Below are positions 18,006 through 25,662 of a stretch of DNA of 35,525 nt, piece after piece. Made by a program: the position numbers and the translations under genes. The notes under the pieces are model-generated. The model was not told the DNA's origin. It ran no database searches and saw nothing but the letters and a program-made list of their open reading frames with translations. Within the stretch, counting starts at the first letter, position 1; each line of letters begins with the position of its first letter. Origin of the DNA: an uncultured Nitrospira sp. (GTDB taxonomy: Bacteria > Nitrospirota > Nitrospiria > Nitrospirales > Nitrospiraceae); contig CABVRZ010000045.1 in the NCBI GenBank assembly GCA_902500775.1, positions 1 through 35,525 of the forward strand. The letters run 5' to 3'.

Positions 18006-19211
18006 CTACGATCGATAGCTGGCATTGATGCGCACGTAATCGTATGAAAGATCCGTGGTCCACATATGCGCGCGTGAGGCACCCAGTCCAAGATGGACCG
18101 CGATCGTAAACTCTTTCTGTTTGAAGACCCGTGCGATCTGGCGCTCGGCTTCAAGCCCGAGCCCAACCCCCTGTTTCACCATCCCAATCTCATCGAAACG
18201 GACGGTCACCTTGGTCGGGTTAATCGCAACGCCCGATCGTCCTATGGCGGCCATAACCCGTCCCCAATTGGCATCCTCTCCGAAGAGGGCAGTCTTCACC
18301 AGGTTAGAGGTAGCAATGGTGGCTGCCACGCGCTTCGCCGTGGCAACCGTCTTCGCCCCTTCGACTAACACCTTGACGACCTTGGTCACGCCCTCTCCAT
18401 CACGACAGATCAATAACGCCAGCGTCTGTGCGGCTTCAGTCAGGAGACGCTCAAAATCCCGAGAGGTACGGCTGCGCGGTGCAATTACTCGATTCTTCGC
18501 TAGACCGTTCGCCAGGCAGAGGACGGTATCGTTCGTGCTGGTGTCCCCATCCACGGTGATGCAGTTGAATGACTGGTCAGCTGCAGCCTTCAACGCCTGT
18601 TGAAGGGCAGAGGGCGTGATATGTGCGTCGGTCGTAAAATACGCTAACATTGTGGCCATATCGGGATGAATCATCCCAGACCCTTTGGCCATCCCGCCGA
18701 TGGTAATCAACTGACCGCCAATCCGAGCTTGGACGGAAACCGTCTTCGGCCGCAAGTCCGTGGTCAAGATCGCCTGAGCGGCTTGCGCGCCGCCCTTCAC
18801 ACTGAGACGCGAGAACAAGGTCGGAATGGCCGTCGTGATGCGGTCAATCGGAAGTGTACGTCCAATCACTCCGGTTGAGCCCACGAAGACCTGATAGAGA
18901 GGTACCGAAAGCTGTTCCGCAACCGCCCTCGCCATTGTGGTGGCCGAGAGTACCCCCTGTGGGCCAGTGCAGGCGTTGGCGTTGCCACTATTCACAAGGA
19001 TCGCACGTCCACACCGATGTCGAAGGTGGCGGCGATCGAGAAGGACCGGGGCGGCTGCCACACAATTCTTTGTAAAAACACCAGCAATCGGTCCACTGAC
19101 CTCCGACACACACAAGGCAAGATCGAGCAACCCTGGTTTCTTGATCCCACAATGGATGCCGGCGGCTTGAAAGCCGACTGGAGCGGTAATGCCTACATTT
19201 TTTGGCTTCAT
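18006..19211 (-). CDS. argJ: Bifunctional glutamate N-acetyltransferase/amino-acid acetyltransferase
   Basis: A 401-residue ornithine acetyltransferase that transfers acetyl from N-acetylornithine to glutamate in the cyclic arginine pathway. The autoproteolysis site is intact: KGSGMIHPDMATML, with cleavage before T187, which becomes the nucleophile of the beta chain. NSGNANACTG, the oxyanion STGVIGR, the VDGDTSTND motif and GEDANWGR are also present. It is 57 bp downstream of argC on the same strand. Whether it is mono- or bifunctional cannot be read from sequence. Confidence 0.95.
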   Translation of the reverse strand: MKPKNVGITAPVGFQAAGIHCGIKKPGLLDLALCVSEVSGPIAGVFTKNCVAAAPVLLDRRHLRHRCGRAILVNSGNANACTGPQGVLSATTMARAVAEQLSVPLYQVFVGSTGVIGRTLPIDRITTAIPTLFSRLSVKGGAQAAQAILTTDLRPKTVSVQARIGGQLITIGGMAKGSGMIHPDMATMLAYFTTDAHITPSALQQALKAAADQSFNCITVDGDTSTNDTVLCLANGLAKNRVIAPRSRTSRDFERLLTEAAQTLALLICRDGEGVTKVVKVLVEGAKTVATAKRVAATIATSNLVKTALFGEDANWGRVMAAIGRSGVAINPTKVTVRFDEIGMVKQGVGLGLEAERQIARVFKQKEFTIAVHLGLGASRAHMWTTDLSYDYVRINASYRS

Positions 19212-19268
19212 TAAACGAGGGTCCTGGGACGTGACTAATTCATACTGAGAGAGTTGAGTAGGGTGTGA

Positions 19269-20321
19269 CTATGGATAACTGCCAGGAGCGGTGAGGCCAG
19301 TCTCCTCTGGAAGGCCCAGCATGAGATTCATGGCTTGAATGGCCTGTCCCGCAGCCCCTTTGACAAGATTGTCGACAGCGGCCACTGTCACGACCCATCC
19401 CGCCCGGGTATCCGAGTACACACCAACATCGCAGTAGTTTGTCCCCTTGATATAGCGTGGATTCGGCACGACGTCGTCGTACAGTCGAACAAATCGTTCC
19501 CCCTTGTAGAACTCTCTGTACAACTCTCGGAGGTCTGCCAAGGGCATTGGTCGAGTCATTTTGCAATAGGCCGTGCTCAGAATGCCTCGATTCATTGGGA
19601 CGAGGTGTGGGGTGAATGTCACCGTCACCGGACCGGCCTGCTCCAGTAAGCCAGAGAGTTCCTGCTCGATTTCCGGCGTATGCCGATGTTGTCCAATCTT
19701 ATAGGGCTCCAGAGACTCGTGTGCCTCAGGGAAATGGTAGGGGAGGGCCGGACTCCGTCCAGCTCCTGATACACCAGACTTCGCGTCGATGACGATCATA
19801 TCTGGCTGCGCCAGCCCTTTGGCAAAGAGCGGTGCCAACTGGAGAATCGCCGCCGTAGGGTAACAGCCGGGAGATGCGACAAGTTTCGCTTGTGCAATGG
19901 CTCGCCGATGGAGTTCCGGCAACCCGTAGACGGCCTCTTGGATGAGCTGTGGGTAGGCATGCGGCGTCTGATACCACCGTTCGTACGTACCAACGTCTTT
20001 CAAACGGTAGTCTGCACTGAGATCGACGACAAACCTACCGGCCTTCATGCACAGTGCAACTGGATCCTGCGACTTGGTATGCGGAAGAGCGAGAAAAATC
20101 ACGTCCGCCCGGTCAGCCAAGGCTTCGGGTGCCAGCGCTTCAAACCGGTGATCCACGACCCCCTTGAGACTTGGGAACACAGACGCAACTGGTTGCCCCG
20201 CCGATTTTTCAGAGGTCACCGCGGTGATTGTGAAATGGGGATGAGCCGAGGCCAGTCGCACCAACTCCGCACCAGCATACCCACTTGCCCCAGCGATGGC
20301 GACTCGAAACGTCTTCCCCAT
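19269..20321 (-). CDS. argC: N-acetyl-gamma-glutamyl-phosphate reductase
   Basis: A 350-residue NADPH-dependent reductase of arginine synthesis. The N-terminal Rossmann motif is GASGYAGAELVRL; the catalytic cysteine is C153 in ASPGCYPTAAIL; GVSGAGRSP and GQHRHTPEIEQEL follow. The ATG at 20321 is chosen because the coding homology begins there (MGKTFRVAIAG) and a G-rich Shine-Dalgarno precedes it; the longer frame to 20396 adds a non-homologous leader. It forms an argC-argJ operon, insulated from rpsI by a strong terminator. Confidence 0.96.
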   Translation of the reverse strand: MGKTFRVAIAGASGYAGAELVRLASAHPHFTITAVTSEKSAGQPVASVFPSLKGVVDHRFEALAPEALADRADVIFLALPHTKSQDPVALCMKAGRFVVDLSADYRLKDVGTYERWYQTPHAYPQLIQEAVYGLPELHRRAIAQAKLVASPGCYPTAAILQLAPLFAKGLAQPDMIVIDAKSGVSGAGRSPALPYHFPEAHESLEPYKIGQHRHTPEIEQELSGLLEQAGPVTVTFTPHLVPMNRGILSTAYCKMTRPMPLADLRELYREFYKGERFVRLYDDVVPNPRYIKGTNYCDVGVYSDTRAGWVVTVAAVDNLVKGAAGQAIQAMNLMLGLPEETGLTAPGSYP

Positions 20322-20340
20322 CAAGTGCCCCCCCACGTTC

Positions 20341-20370
20341 ACTATTGCCGTTTCACATGCAGGGTGCCAA
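20341..20370 (-). promoter_or_regulatory. Candidate sigma70 promoter of argC-argJ
   Basis: On the minus strand TTGGCA (20370-20365), an 18-base spacer and AATAGT (20346-20341). It lies between the rpsI terminator and argC, where a promoter is required. The -10 match is only 4 of 6. Confidence 0.3.
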
Positions 20371-20382
20371 TCAACGACATAA

Positions 20383-20411
20383 AAAAGGGAAGGCACGAGG
20401 CCTTCCCTTTT
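20383..20411. terminator. Bidirectional rho-independent terminator after rpsI
   Basis: A perfect 12-bp stem AAAAGGGAAGGC / GCCTTCCCTTTT around a 5-base loop (20395-20399). On the minus strand it is followed by a run of six T and sits 22 bases after the rpsI stop, ending the rplM-rpsI transcript. Confidence 0.9.
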
Positions 20412-20433
20412 GTGTATCGGCAGCCTTCTGCGC

Positions 20434-20826
20434 CTAGCGTTTGGAGTACTGGAATCTCTTGCGTGCGCCTTTTTGTCCGTACTTCTTCCGTTCCTTCACT
20501 CGTGAATCACGGGTGAGCAACCCTTCCTTCTTCAGGGGACCACGGGTTGATGGCGTCATGGCCACCAATGCGCGTGCGATCGCATGTCGCAACGCTCCTG
20601 CCTGTCCCGTCGGGCCACCGCCGTAGACGGTCGCACTGATCGAATACTTACCCATCAAACCCGCCATCTCGAGCGGGAGTTGAATGATCTGCCGAAGCGT
20701 CAGACGCGGAAAGACCTGTTCCAACGGTTTCTCGTTCACGGTAATCTCGCCCGCAGTCCCTGTAACCCAGGCTCGTGCGACTGCACACTTTCTCCGTCCC
20801 GTTGCATACTGTGTCACTACTGCCAT
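20434..20826 (-). CDS. rpsI: 30S ribosomal protein S9
   Basis: A 130-residue S9. It shows the classic YATGRRKCAVARAWV start, VYGGGPTGQAGALRHAIARAL in the middle, and the basic tail ending RKRFQYSKR, whose last residues reach the P-site tRNA. It follows rplM by 37 bp, the usual L13-S9 pair. Confidence 0.98.
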   Translation of the reverse strand: MAVVTQYATGRRKCAVARAWVTGTAGEITVNEKPLEQVFPRLTLRQIIQLPLEMAGLMGKYSISATVYGGGPTGQAGALRHAIARALVAMTPSTRGPLKKEGLLTRDSRVKERKKYGQKGARKRFQYSKR

Positions 20827-20863
20827 GCGACTCGTCTCCTTCTCGTTTGGACCGTAAACTCAG

Positions 20864-21298
20864 TTAGAGTGAAATCGGCTGTGGACGTTGTGCCTGATGC
20901 GGGTGATTCGGCCCCGCATAGACACGAAGTTTCTTGGCCATACCATTCCCGAGCGGTGTCTTTGGGAGCATGCCCTCAATCGCCGTGATCAAGAGTTGTG
21001 TCGGATCCTTCTGGAAGACATGTTTGGCCGAAGCGGTTTTCAATCCACCCGGATAACCGGTATGACGATGATACAGCTTCTTGTCCATCTTCCCACCGGT
21101 CAGTTGGATCTTCTCCGCATTCACAATGACCACATGATCACCGATGTCGACATTCGGGGTGAACGTCGGACGATGTTTCCCTCGCAATACCCCAGCAACT
21201 CGGGCAGCCAAGCGCCCTAGGGTTTTGCCTTCAGCATCGACCAAATGCCAGGTTTCTTTGACATGAATTGGATTCTCAAAGTACGTCGTCATCGTCAT
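20864..21298 (-). CDS. rplM: 50S ribosomal protein L13
   Basis: A 144-residue L13 with WHLVDAEGKTLGRLAARVAGVLRGK, HVVIVNAEKIQLTGGK, HTGYPGGLK and MLPKTPLGNGMAKKLRVYAG, all diagnostic. GGAG lies upstream of the ATG at 21298; a second ATG two codons later is equally usable. It is 42 bp downstream of the second DUF151 gene on the same strand and heads rplM-rpsI. Confidence 0.98.
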   Translation of the reverse strand: MTMTTYFENPIHVKETWHLVDAEGKTLGRLAARVAGVLRGKHRPTFTPNVDIGDHVVIVNAEKIQLTGGKMDKKLYHRHTGYPGGLKTASAKHVFQKDPTQLLITAIEGMLPKTPLGNGMAKKLRVYAGPNHPHQAQRPQPISL

Positions 21299-21340
21299 CT
21301 TCGTTCTCCACTGCGGCTCTTGTAGCCGGCGTTAAAGGTC

Positions 21341-21829
21341 CTAAACTTCCTGCGCACCAATATTTTTCGTTTCTAGCTTTGACAGCCACGCGTCCAACTG
21401 CTGCCCGCTCCGGCGTTGCCAGACATCCTGTGTAACATAGATCGGCGCCTGACAGCGAAGGGCCAACGCGATAGCATCGCTAGGACGCGCATCAAGAGTA
21501 CGGGTCACACCCTTATTTTCAAGGAAGACCGTGGCATAGTACGTACTGCTCTTCACGTCGGTCAGGACTACACGTTCAGTGGTGACCCCAAGGTGCTCAC
21601 CGAAGCTCTTGATCAGGTCATGACTCATTGGCCGTTTGGTCACCGCGGTATCTAAGGCTCGTTTGATCGCTTCACCTTCAGAGGATCCGACCCACACCAT
21701 GAAATGGTCCAGTCCTCCATCCTTCCTGGCCAACACCAGGATCCGCGTATCCGTTGCTGGATCCTCGACCACGCGATCAACCAGCAGCTGGATTAAGGGG
21801 CCAGAACCGAGTGATGAGTCACCGTCCAT
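21341..21829 (-). CDS. Bifunctional nuclease family protein (DUF151), copy B
   Basis: A 162-residue DUF151 (BFN) domain protein. The family hallmark DARPSDAIALALRCQAPIYV is present, as are a WVGSSEGEAIKRAL segment and RPMSHDL. Some plant members have RNase and DNase activity; the bacterial role is not established. GAGGT lies upstream of ATG 21829. It starts 16 bp after the end of a related DUF151 gene, so the pair is a tandem duplication and co-transcribed. Copy B is more divergent in its N-terminal third (a longer leader GPLIQLLVDRVVED). Confidence 0.9.
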   Translation of the reverse strand: MDGDSSLGSGPLIQLLVDRVVEDPATDTRILVLARKDGGLDHFMVWVGSSEGEAIKRALDTAVTKRPMSHDLIKSFGEHLGVTTERVVLTDVKSSTYYATVFLENKGVTRTLDARPSDAIALALRCQAPIYVTQDVWQRRSGQQLDAWLSKLETKNIGAQEV

Positions 21830-21845
21830 ATCAGTGCTACCTCAT

Positions 21846-22301
21846 TCAGGAATCCAGCTTACCAAAGTCTTCGGGCTTCAGGTTTTCCAGCCACTGGCCA
21901 AGCTCTTCGGAACTTTGCTTTCGAATGACCGACTCACTCGCAAAAATCGGTGCCTGGCTCCGCAGCGCAAGGGCGATCGCATCGCTAGGGCGTGAATCCA
22001 CGGTATATTCCGAATCACCATACATCAGATGGATCTTGGCAAAGTAGGTATTCTCGTTCAGATCAGTAATGACCACACTGATCACTTTAGCGTCAAAGGC
22101 ATCCAAATAGGATTTCATAAAATCATGCGTCATGGGACGAGGCGGAGCTACTTTTTCCAATGCCAAGCTGATCGAACTGGCTTCCGCTTTGCCAACCCAG
22201 ATGGGAAGCATCTCGACCTGGTCATCGTCTCGAAGAATCACGATGTACGCATTATTGTAGGGGTCAAACATGAGCCCCTTGACCTGCATCTGCGTAATCA
22301 T
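21846..22301 (-). CDS. Bifunctional nuclease family protein (DUF151), copy A
   Basis: A 151-residue DUF151 protein with VKGLMFDPYNNAYIVIL, LPIWVGKAEASSISLAL, RPMTHDFMKS and DSRPSDAIALALRSQAPIF, the conserved core of the family. ATG 22301 is chosen with AGGGA about 6 bases upstream; the longer frame to 22340 adds a non-homologous leader. The C-terminus (EELGQWLENLKPEDFGKL) matches the usual end. It is first of the pair A-B ahead of rplM. Confidence 0.92.
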   Translation of the reverse strand: MITQMQVKGLMFDPYNNAYIVILRDDDQVEMLPIWVGKAEASSISLALEKVAPPRPMTHDFMKSYLDAFDAKVISVVITDLNENTYFAKIHLMYGDSEYTVDSRPSDAIALALRSQAPIFASESVIRKQSSEELGQWLENLKPEDFGKLDS

Positions 22302-22447
22302 CTGTATCCCTAAGCGTTCCCGCAAAAACGAAGCACACAATCAGTGCACCGTACCATTTCCAGCTTCGCCATGTCAACGAACTCGGCGACAACGCAGGGG
22401 AAAAGTTATGTTTGATTCCTGCATAACCCGTCAGGTGGAAGGTACGG

Positions 22448-22735
22448 TCAGCCGCTTGTTGGTCGATAATTCTCTGCGACCTTTGAGGAATCGACCGGTT
22501 CGCCGAGCTTCAGAAACGCCTTCATCTGTTTACGTAACAGCTCACGACCGCTTTCATCGCCGAGATTCACATGATATTCATTGATGACCATCACGCGCAT
22601 CCCTTCCCACTTTTTCCAACAGCTGAGACAGACCTTACTCCGGACTTCGGCTTCGAGCTTCCCAAGAAACAGGGGAGTCGTAATCGCCTCGCCAGTTTGA
22701 CCGCAGGTGATACATGGTACATCTGCCATAGCCAT
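22448..22735 (-). CDS. YggX-like Fe(II)-trafficking protein with added CxxC pairs
   Basis: A 95-residue protein. Its second half (GKLEAEVRSKVCLSCWKKW, then MVINEYHVNLGDESGRELL and RKQMKAFL) lines up by eye with the YggX family, which protects labile Fe-S clusters in E. coli and has the order GKRIY...W...W...LINE...L...FL. Unlike the E. coli protein it has two CxxC pairs, C8-C11 and C36-C39, giving a zinc-ribbon or rubredoxin-like metal site. ATG 22735 has AAGGAG upstream; ATG 22729 is also possible. It is upstream of the DUF151 pair on the same strand. Confidence 0.75.
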   Translation of the reverse strand: MAMADVPCITCGQTGEAITTPLFLGKLEAEVRSKVCLSCWKKWEGMRVMVINEYHVNLGDESGRELLRKQMKAFLKLGEPVDSSKVAENYRPTSG

Positions 22736-22857
22736 CACACTCCTTTTTCTCGACGTACGATCATTTACCAGTCAGCAGAAAGCCCCTGGGGCATCGACCA
22801 GTGATATTAACAGAGATACTCTGATGAAAAAAAGGTTCGAGTTTCTTGTACTCCAAG

Positions 22858-22887
22858 TTGTATCGATTCCTATGCACATGATAATAT
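22858..22887 (+). promoter_or_regulatory. Candidate sigma70 promoter in the long intergenic region
   Basis: TTGTAT (22858-22863), an 18-base spacer and TAATAT (22882-22887). It is 450 bases upstream of the next plus-strand gene, so it would give a long leader or a small RNA. Confidence 0.3.
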
Positions 22888-23129
22888 AGAAAATTGAACC
22901 TTGTCTCTTGCCAGAAGTCACAACATCCAAAACGATGTGTGTCCATATTCCCATCCTGAGAGCATAAACATTGTGCGATTCATTCGCATACCTTTCCCCG
23001 TTTCAGTGGCGTACGGTTATTGCCCAGGCAAGCTACCCACGGGGATAAGACAGACAATGTGAACGTAACAGAAGACCAATCGCCTTTCTAATAATATATG
23101 CATACCTCACGATTCCCCGATTAGGTCAG

Positions 23130-23170
23130 TGCATGATGCCTGATGCCCGCTACGGCGTCTCCATCATGCA
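23130..23170. repeat. Compound inverted-repeat hairpin
   Basis: An outer 9-bp perfect stem TGCATGATG (23130-23138) / CATCATGCA (23162-23170) encloses a second stem GATGCC (23142-23147) / GGCGTC (23154-23159; one G-T pair) with a 6-base loop. No T run follows, so it is not a standard terminator. Confidence 0.6.
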
Positions 23171-23340
23171 GGAGAATCTAGTGCTGTTCTTTAGATTGCC
23201 CACCACACTTCCTGAAAAATGCGATGACTCCCAGACCGCTTGTGATCAACGTAAAAATAGATGAAATCTATGCGGCAAGTTCAACGGATGACCTGGTCAG
23301 ATATGCTCTTGATCCCCGCAGCCACCGAAGATGAGACGAC

Positions 23341-25017
23341 ATGTTTGCTGGCTGGAATCATGTAGATAGCTGGGCTCTTCGGGGTTTCATTACCTGCGTT
23401 CTTGCTGAGGTGCTGTTTGTTCTCGTTTTTGACCCGTTCCCGACAGTCGACATGGCCGCACATCTCGCGTCTGCTCGAGGAGTGGCGGACATCATTGGTG
23501 GCGGATCGGTCACCACGTCTCATTTGCTTGAATGGAATTTCATCCCCCCTCCGAACCTGCTTCCCCAACTAGTCCTTGGGGCGCTTGTGCCGACGGTGGG
23601 CTCCCTCTGGGCAGAGCGGTGCATTCTGGTCACCTATGTCATTGTGTTCTCCCTCTCCGCTGTCTGGGCCATTCGGCAGACCCGCCCTGGAACGATGCTG
23701 CTCAGCTTTTTCGTACTACCCCTGACTTTCAATTTACCGTTCCTTTGGGGCTTCCTGAATTTTAGTTATTCGATCGCAGGCTTTCTCTTCGTCGCAGGTT
23801 TGCTGATGCGTTGGGATGGGCAGCTCGATTCCGATCGCATGAAGATGCTCGCCTTGGCGCTGGTCCTCGTGTTTTTCACGCACTTAGTCGGTTACCTGGA
23901 GGCCGGCCTCCTCAGCGTTTGCATGCTCGGCGCAGCGTGTATTCTCAGCGATAGGCCCCTGGCAGCGTTGACCCGCGCCGCAATGGCACTGTCGCCGGCT
24001 GCCGTGCTGACTCTGGTCTTCCTAATATTGACGGGCTCAGAGCCGACGTCCGTCTCATTTGATCTCGCCGCCAAACTCGCTGCATTGAAAGGCTTGATTT
24101 CACTGACGACTAGCGTCGCCACGTATGATCGGTTGGAACGCGTGCCCTGTGTGGCAACGGGAATTGCACTGTGGATATTGCTTCTGATGGCAGCCATGCG
24201 TGGTCAGTGGAGTTGGATTTACCGTCCGGCTCCTTTGGGGCTCGCGGCATTCGTATTTCTGTCATCGGTTGTTGCCGTCTTCGCTCCGAGCGGAATGGGA
24301 ACCGGCGGGACGCTTGGTTCCATTCGGTACGCGCTCTTTCCCATTCTCGGAGCAATCCTGTGGCTCGCATATCAGCCCCTGCCTCCCCGCATTGTGCTCA
24401 TAGGTGCCACCGTCGCGTGTCTCGCAGCATTGAGTTTGGCCTCGATTCGTCATGATGAGCTTCGTGCCATCGAGATCGCGTTGCAGGACCTGCGCAACCT
24501 TGAATCTTGTGTGTCACCTGATTCCACCGTGGTTCAGGCGAACCTTCGAACGGTAAAATTTGGATCACTCGCCCGTCCTAGTTCACTGGTGGCGGAAACC
24601 GGACGGCTTACAGCAGCCCGCAAGGCGTTGGATCTTAGTAATGTCGATTGGTCGGTGCCGTTCGGTCTCCTCCGATTCAGAGAAGAGACTAATCCGTATA
24701 CGCACTTAGTGCGGCCTGGAAAGGGATTCTTTCGGATCGAGTCTGTACCGCCTCCACTCGACTTGGAAGGCTACGAGCATCACACAAACATCCTGGTGGA
24801 TTATATCGTTGTGTTCGGCCGTACTTTGCCAACGGGTGCGATAGAGATACAACCTCCGGAACAATCTGCAGACCTGGTCGCCCTAGAGCTGAACCGGTTT
24901 GAGTCAACCTTGAATCAGCACTACGTCCGAGTCAGGACGTCCTCACTTGGAATTTGGGAACTCTGGGGGAGACGCCTCTCGTCATCGGACGAGAGGCTTT
25001 CAGGCTGCCAACGCTAA
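23341..25017 (+). CDS. Multi-spanning GT-C-like membrane glycosyltransferase (putative)
   Basis: A 558-residue integral membrane protein with about ten hydrophobic helices in residues 13-375 and a soluble C-terminal region of about 180 residues. The first loop contains VDMAAHLASAR with D37 and H41, the position where GT-C fold glycosyltransferases carry their catalytic acidic residue after the first helix. This and the neighbouring dolichol-phosphate-sugar-synthase-like gene suggest transfer of a lipid-linked sugar on the outer face of the membrane (inference); I do not recognise a specific family. The start ATG has only a weak GA-rich ribosome binding site. The last codons contain a terminator-like hairpin, and the gene converges on the CPBP protease gene. 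Confidence 0.65.
   Translation: MFAGWNHVDSWALRGFITCVLAEVLFVLVFDPFPTVDMAAHLASARGVADIIGGGSVTTSHLLEWNFIPPPNLLPQLVLGALVPTVGSLWAERCILVTYVIVFSLSAVWAIRQTRPGTMLLSFFVLPLTFNLPFLWGFLNFSYSIAGFLFVAGLLMRWDGQLDSDRMKMLALALVLVFFTHLVGYLEAGLLSVCMLGAACILSDRPLAALTRAAMALSPAAVLTLVFLILTGSEPTSVSFDLAAKLAALKGLISLTTSVATYDRLERVPCVATGIALWILLLMAAMRGQWSWIYRPAPLGLAAFVFLSSVVAVFAPSGMGTGGTLGSIRYALFPILGAILWLAYQPLPPRIVLIGATVACLAALSLASIRHDELRAIEIALQDLRNLESCVSPDSTVVQANLRTVKFGSLARPSSLVAETGRLTAARKALDLSNVDWSVPFGLLRFREETNPYTHLVRPGKGFFRIESVPPPLDLEGYEHHTNILVDYIVVFGRTLPTGAIEIQPPEQSADLVALELNRFESTLNQHYVRVRTSSLGIWELWGRRLSSSDERLSGCQR
24974..24997 (+). terminator. Terminator-like hairpin inside the 3' end of the GT-C-like gene
   Basis: A perfect 10-bp stem GCCTCTCGTC / GACGAGAGGC with loop ATCG, followed by TTTC. 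It lies 17 bases before the stop codon of the gene rather than after it. The T run is short. Confidence 0.5.
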
Positions 25018-25064
25018 GCATGTGGATACGGATCGAGGGCACCATCGGCTGGTGATGTCGTATG

Positions 25065-25084
25065 GTTGCCATGGGGGAGGCAAC
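25065..25084. repeat. Hairpin between convergent genes
   Basis: GTTGCC (25065-25070) pairs with GGCAAC (25079-25084) across an 8-base loop, between the GT-C-like gene and the protease gene. A smaller CACCA/TGGTG hairpin lies about 20 bases before it. There is no T run. Confidence 0.35.
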
Positions 25085-25149
25085 AAGAAAGAGCCATCCC
25101 CACGTGTTTTGGGCTTGCCGCAACATGCAGACAATCGATAAGGAGGATG

Positions 25150-25662
25150 CTATCGGACATCGGACTCTGTAGAAGGCAGCACAGAATCAATGAAAAAAAA
25201 GTACCCGCCGTTGTACCACATGTGCATCACGATTGAAGGCACTGTGGAATTGAAACGATCACGAAGATAGCCAAAGACCAGAGAGGGGAGGAACACCAGG
25301 GCGGCCCAGATTGGGCTATGGCTCCACAGGTGAACGGCTGTAAACACAAGAGAGACAATAATGTTCGCACCGCTCAAACCGAAGACCCAGGAGTGTGTCC
25401 ATCCACGCTCGATGAGTTCGCCCTGCAACAATCCTCGAAACAGCAGCTCTTCCCATAGTGGGTACCACAGGACTGCTGAGGCAAAGCCCAACGACCACAC
25501 GTGGACAAGAGACATCGAATGAACAGGAACAACCGATGCCATGATAGCCCAGACCAGTGGAGCAGCCACAGCACAAAGAAGAAAGGCTTTGCTGGCATAG
25601 AGTTTGAGCGGCCAGAAAAGCCCTAACCGACCACGTATGTGATACCAATCGGTCCTCGTCAT
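25150..25662 (-). CDS. CPBP (glutamic-type) intramembrane protease, MrtJ-like
   Basis: A 170-residue membrane protease of the CPBP/Rce1 superfamily with all three catalytic motifs: EELLFR (E71, E72, R76), FTAVH (H111) and HMWYN (H147, N151). The stretch VFLPSLVFGYLRDR and the order SGANIIVSLVF match what I recall of the JDVT-CTERM-associated branch (MrtJ), in which the protease processes a C-terminal sorting signal. The start ATG 25662 overlaps the stop of the upstream small gene by 4 bp (ATGA), implying translational coupling; a GTG at 25680 is also in frame. The overlapping upstream gene encodes the candidate substrate. The family call is firm; the MrtJ sub-assignment is by eye. Confidence 0.85.
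   Translation of the reverse strand: MTRTDWYHIRGRLGLFWPLKLYASKAFLLCAVAAPLVWAIMASVVPVHSMSLVHVWSLGFASAVLWYPLWEELLFRGLLQGELIERGWTHSWVFGLSGANIIVSLVFTAVHLWSHSPIWAALVFLPSLVFGYLRDRFNSTVPSIVMHMWYNGGYFFFIDSVLPSTESDVR

Larger units (their letters stand above)
22739..23340. other. Long AT-richer intergenic region with hairpin and promoter-like elements
   Basis: About 600 bases with no credible protein gene. It is visibly richer in A and T than its neighbours between 22800 and 23110. It holds a plus-strand promoter-like pair (22858-22887) and a compound hairpin (23130-23170), both listed separately. It separates the divergent YggX-like and GT-C-like genes. Confidence 0.5.
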
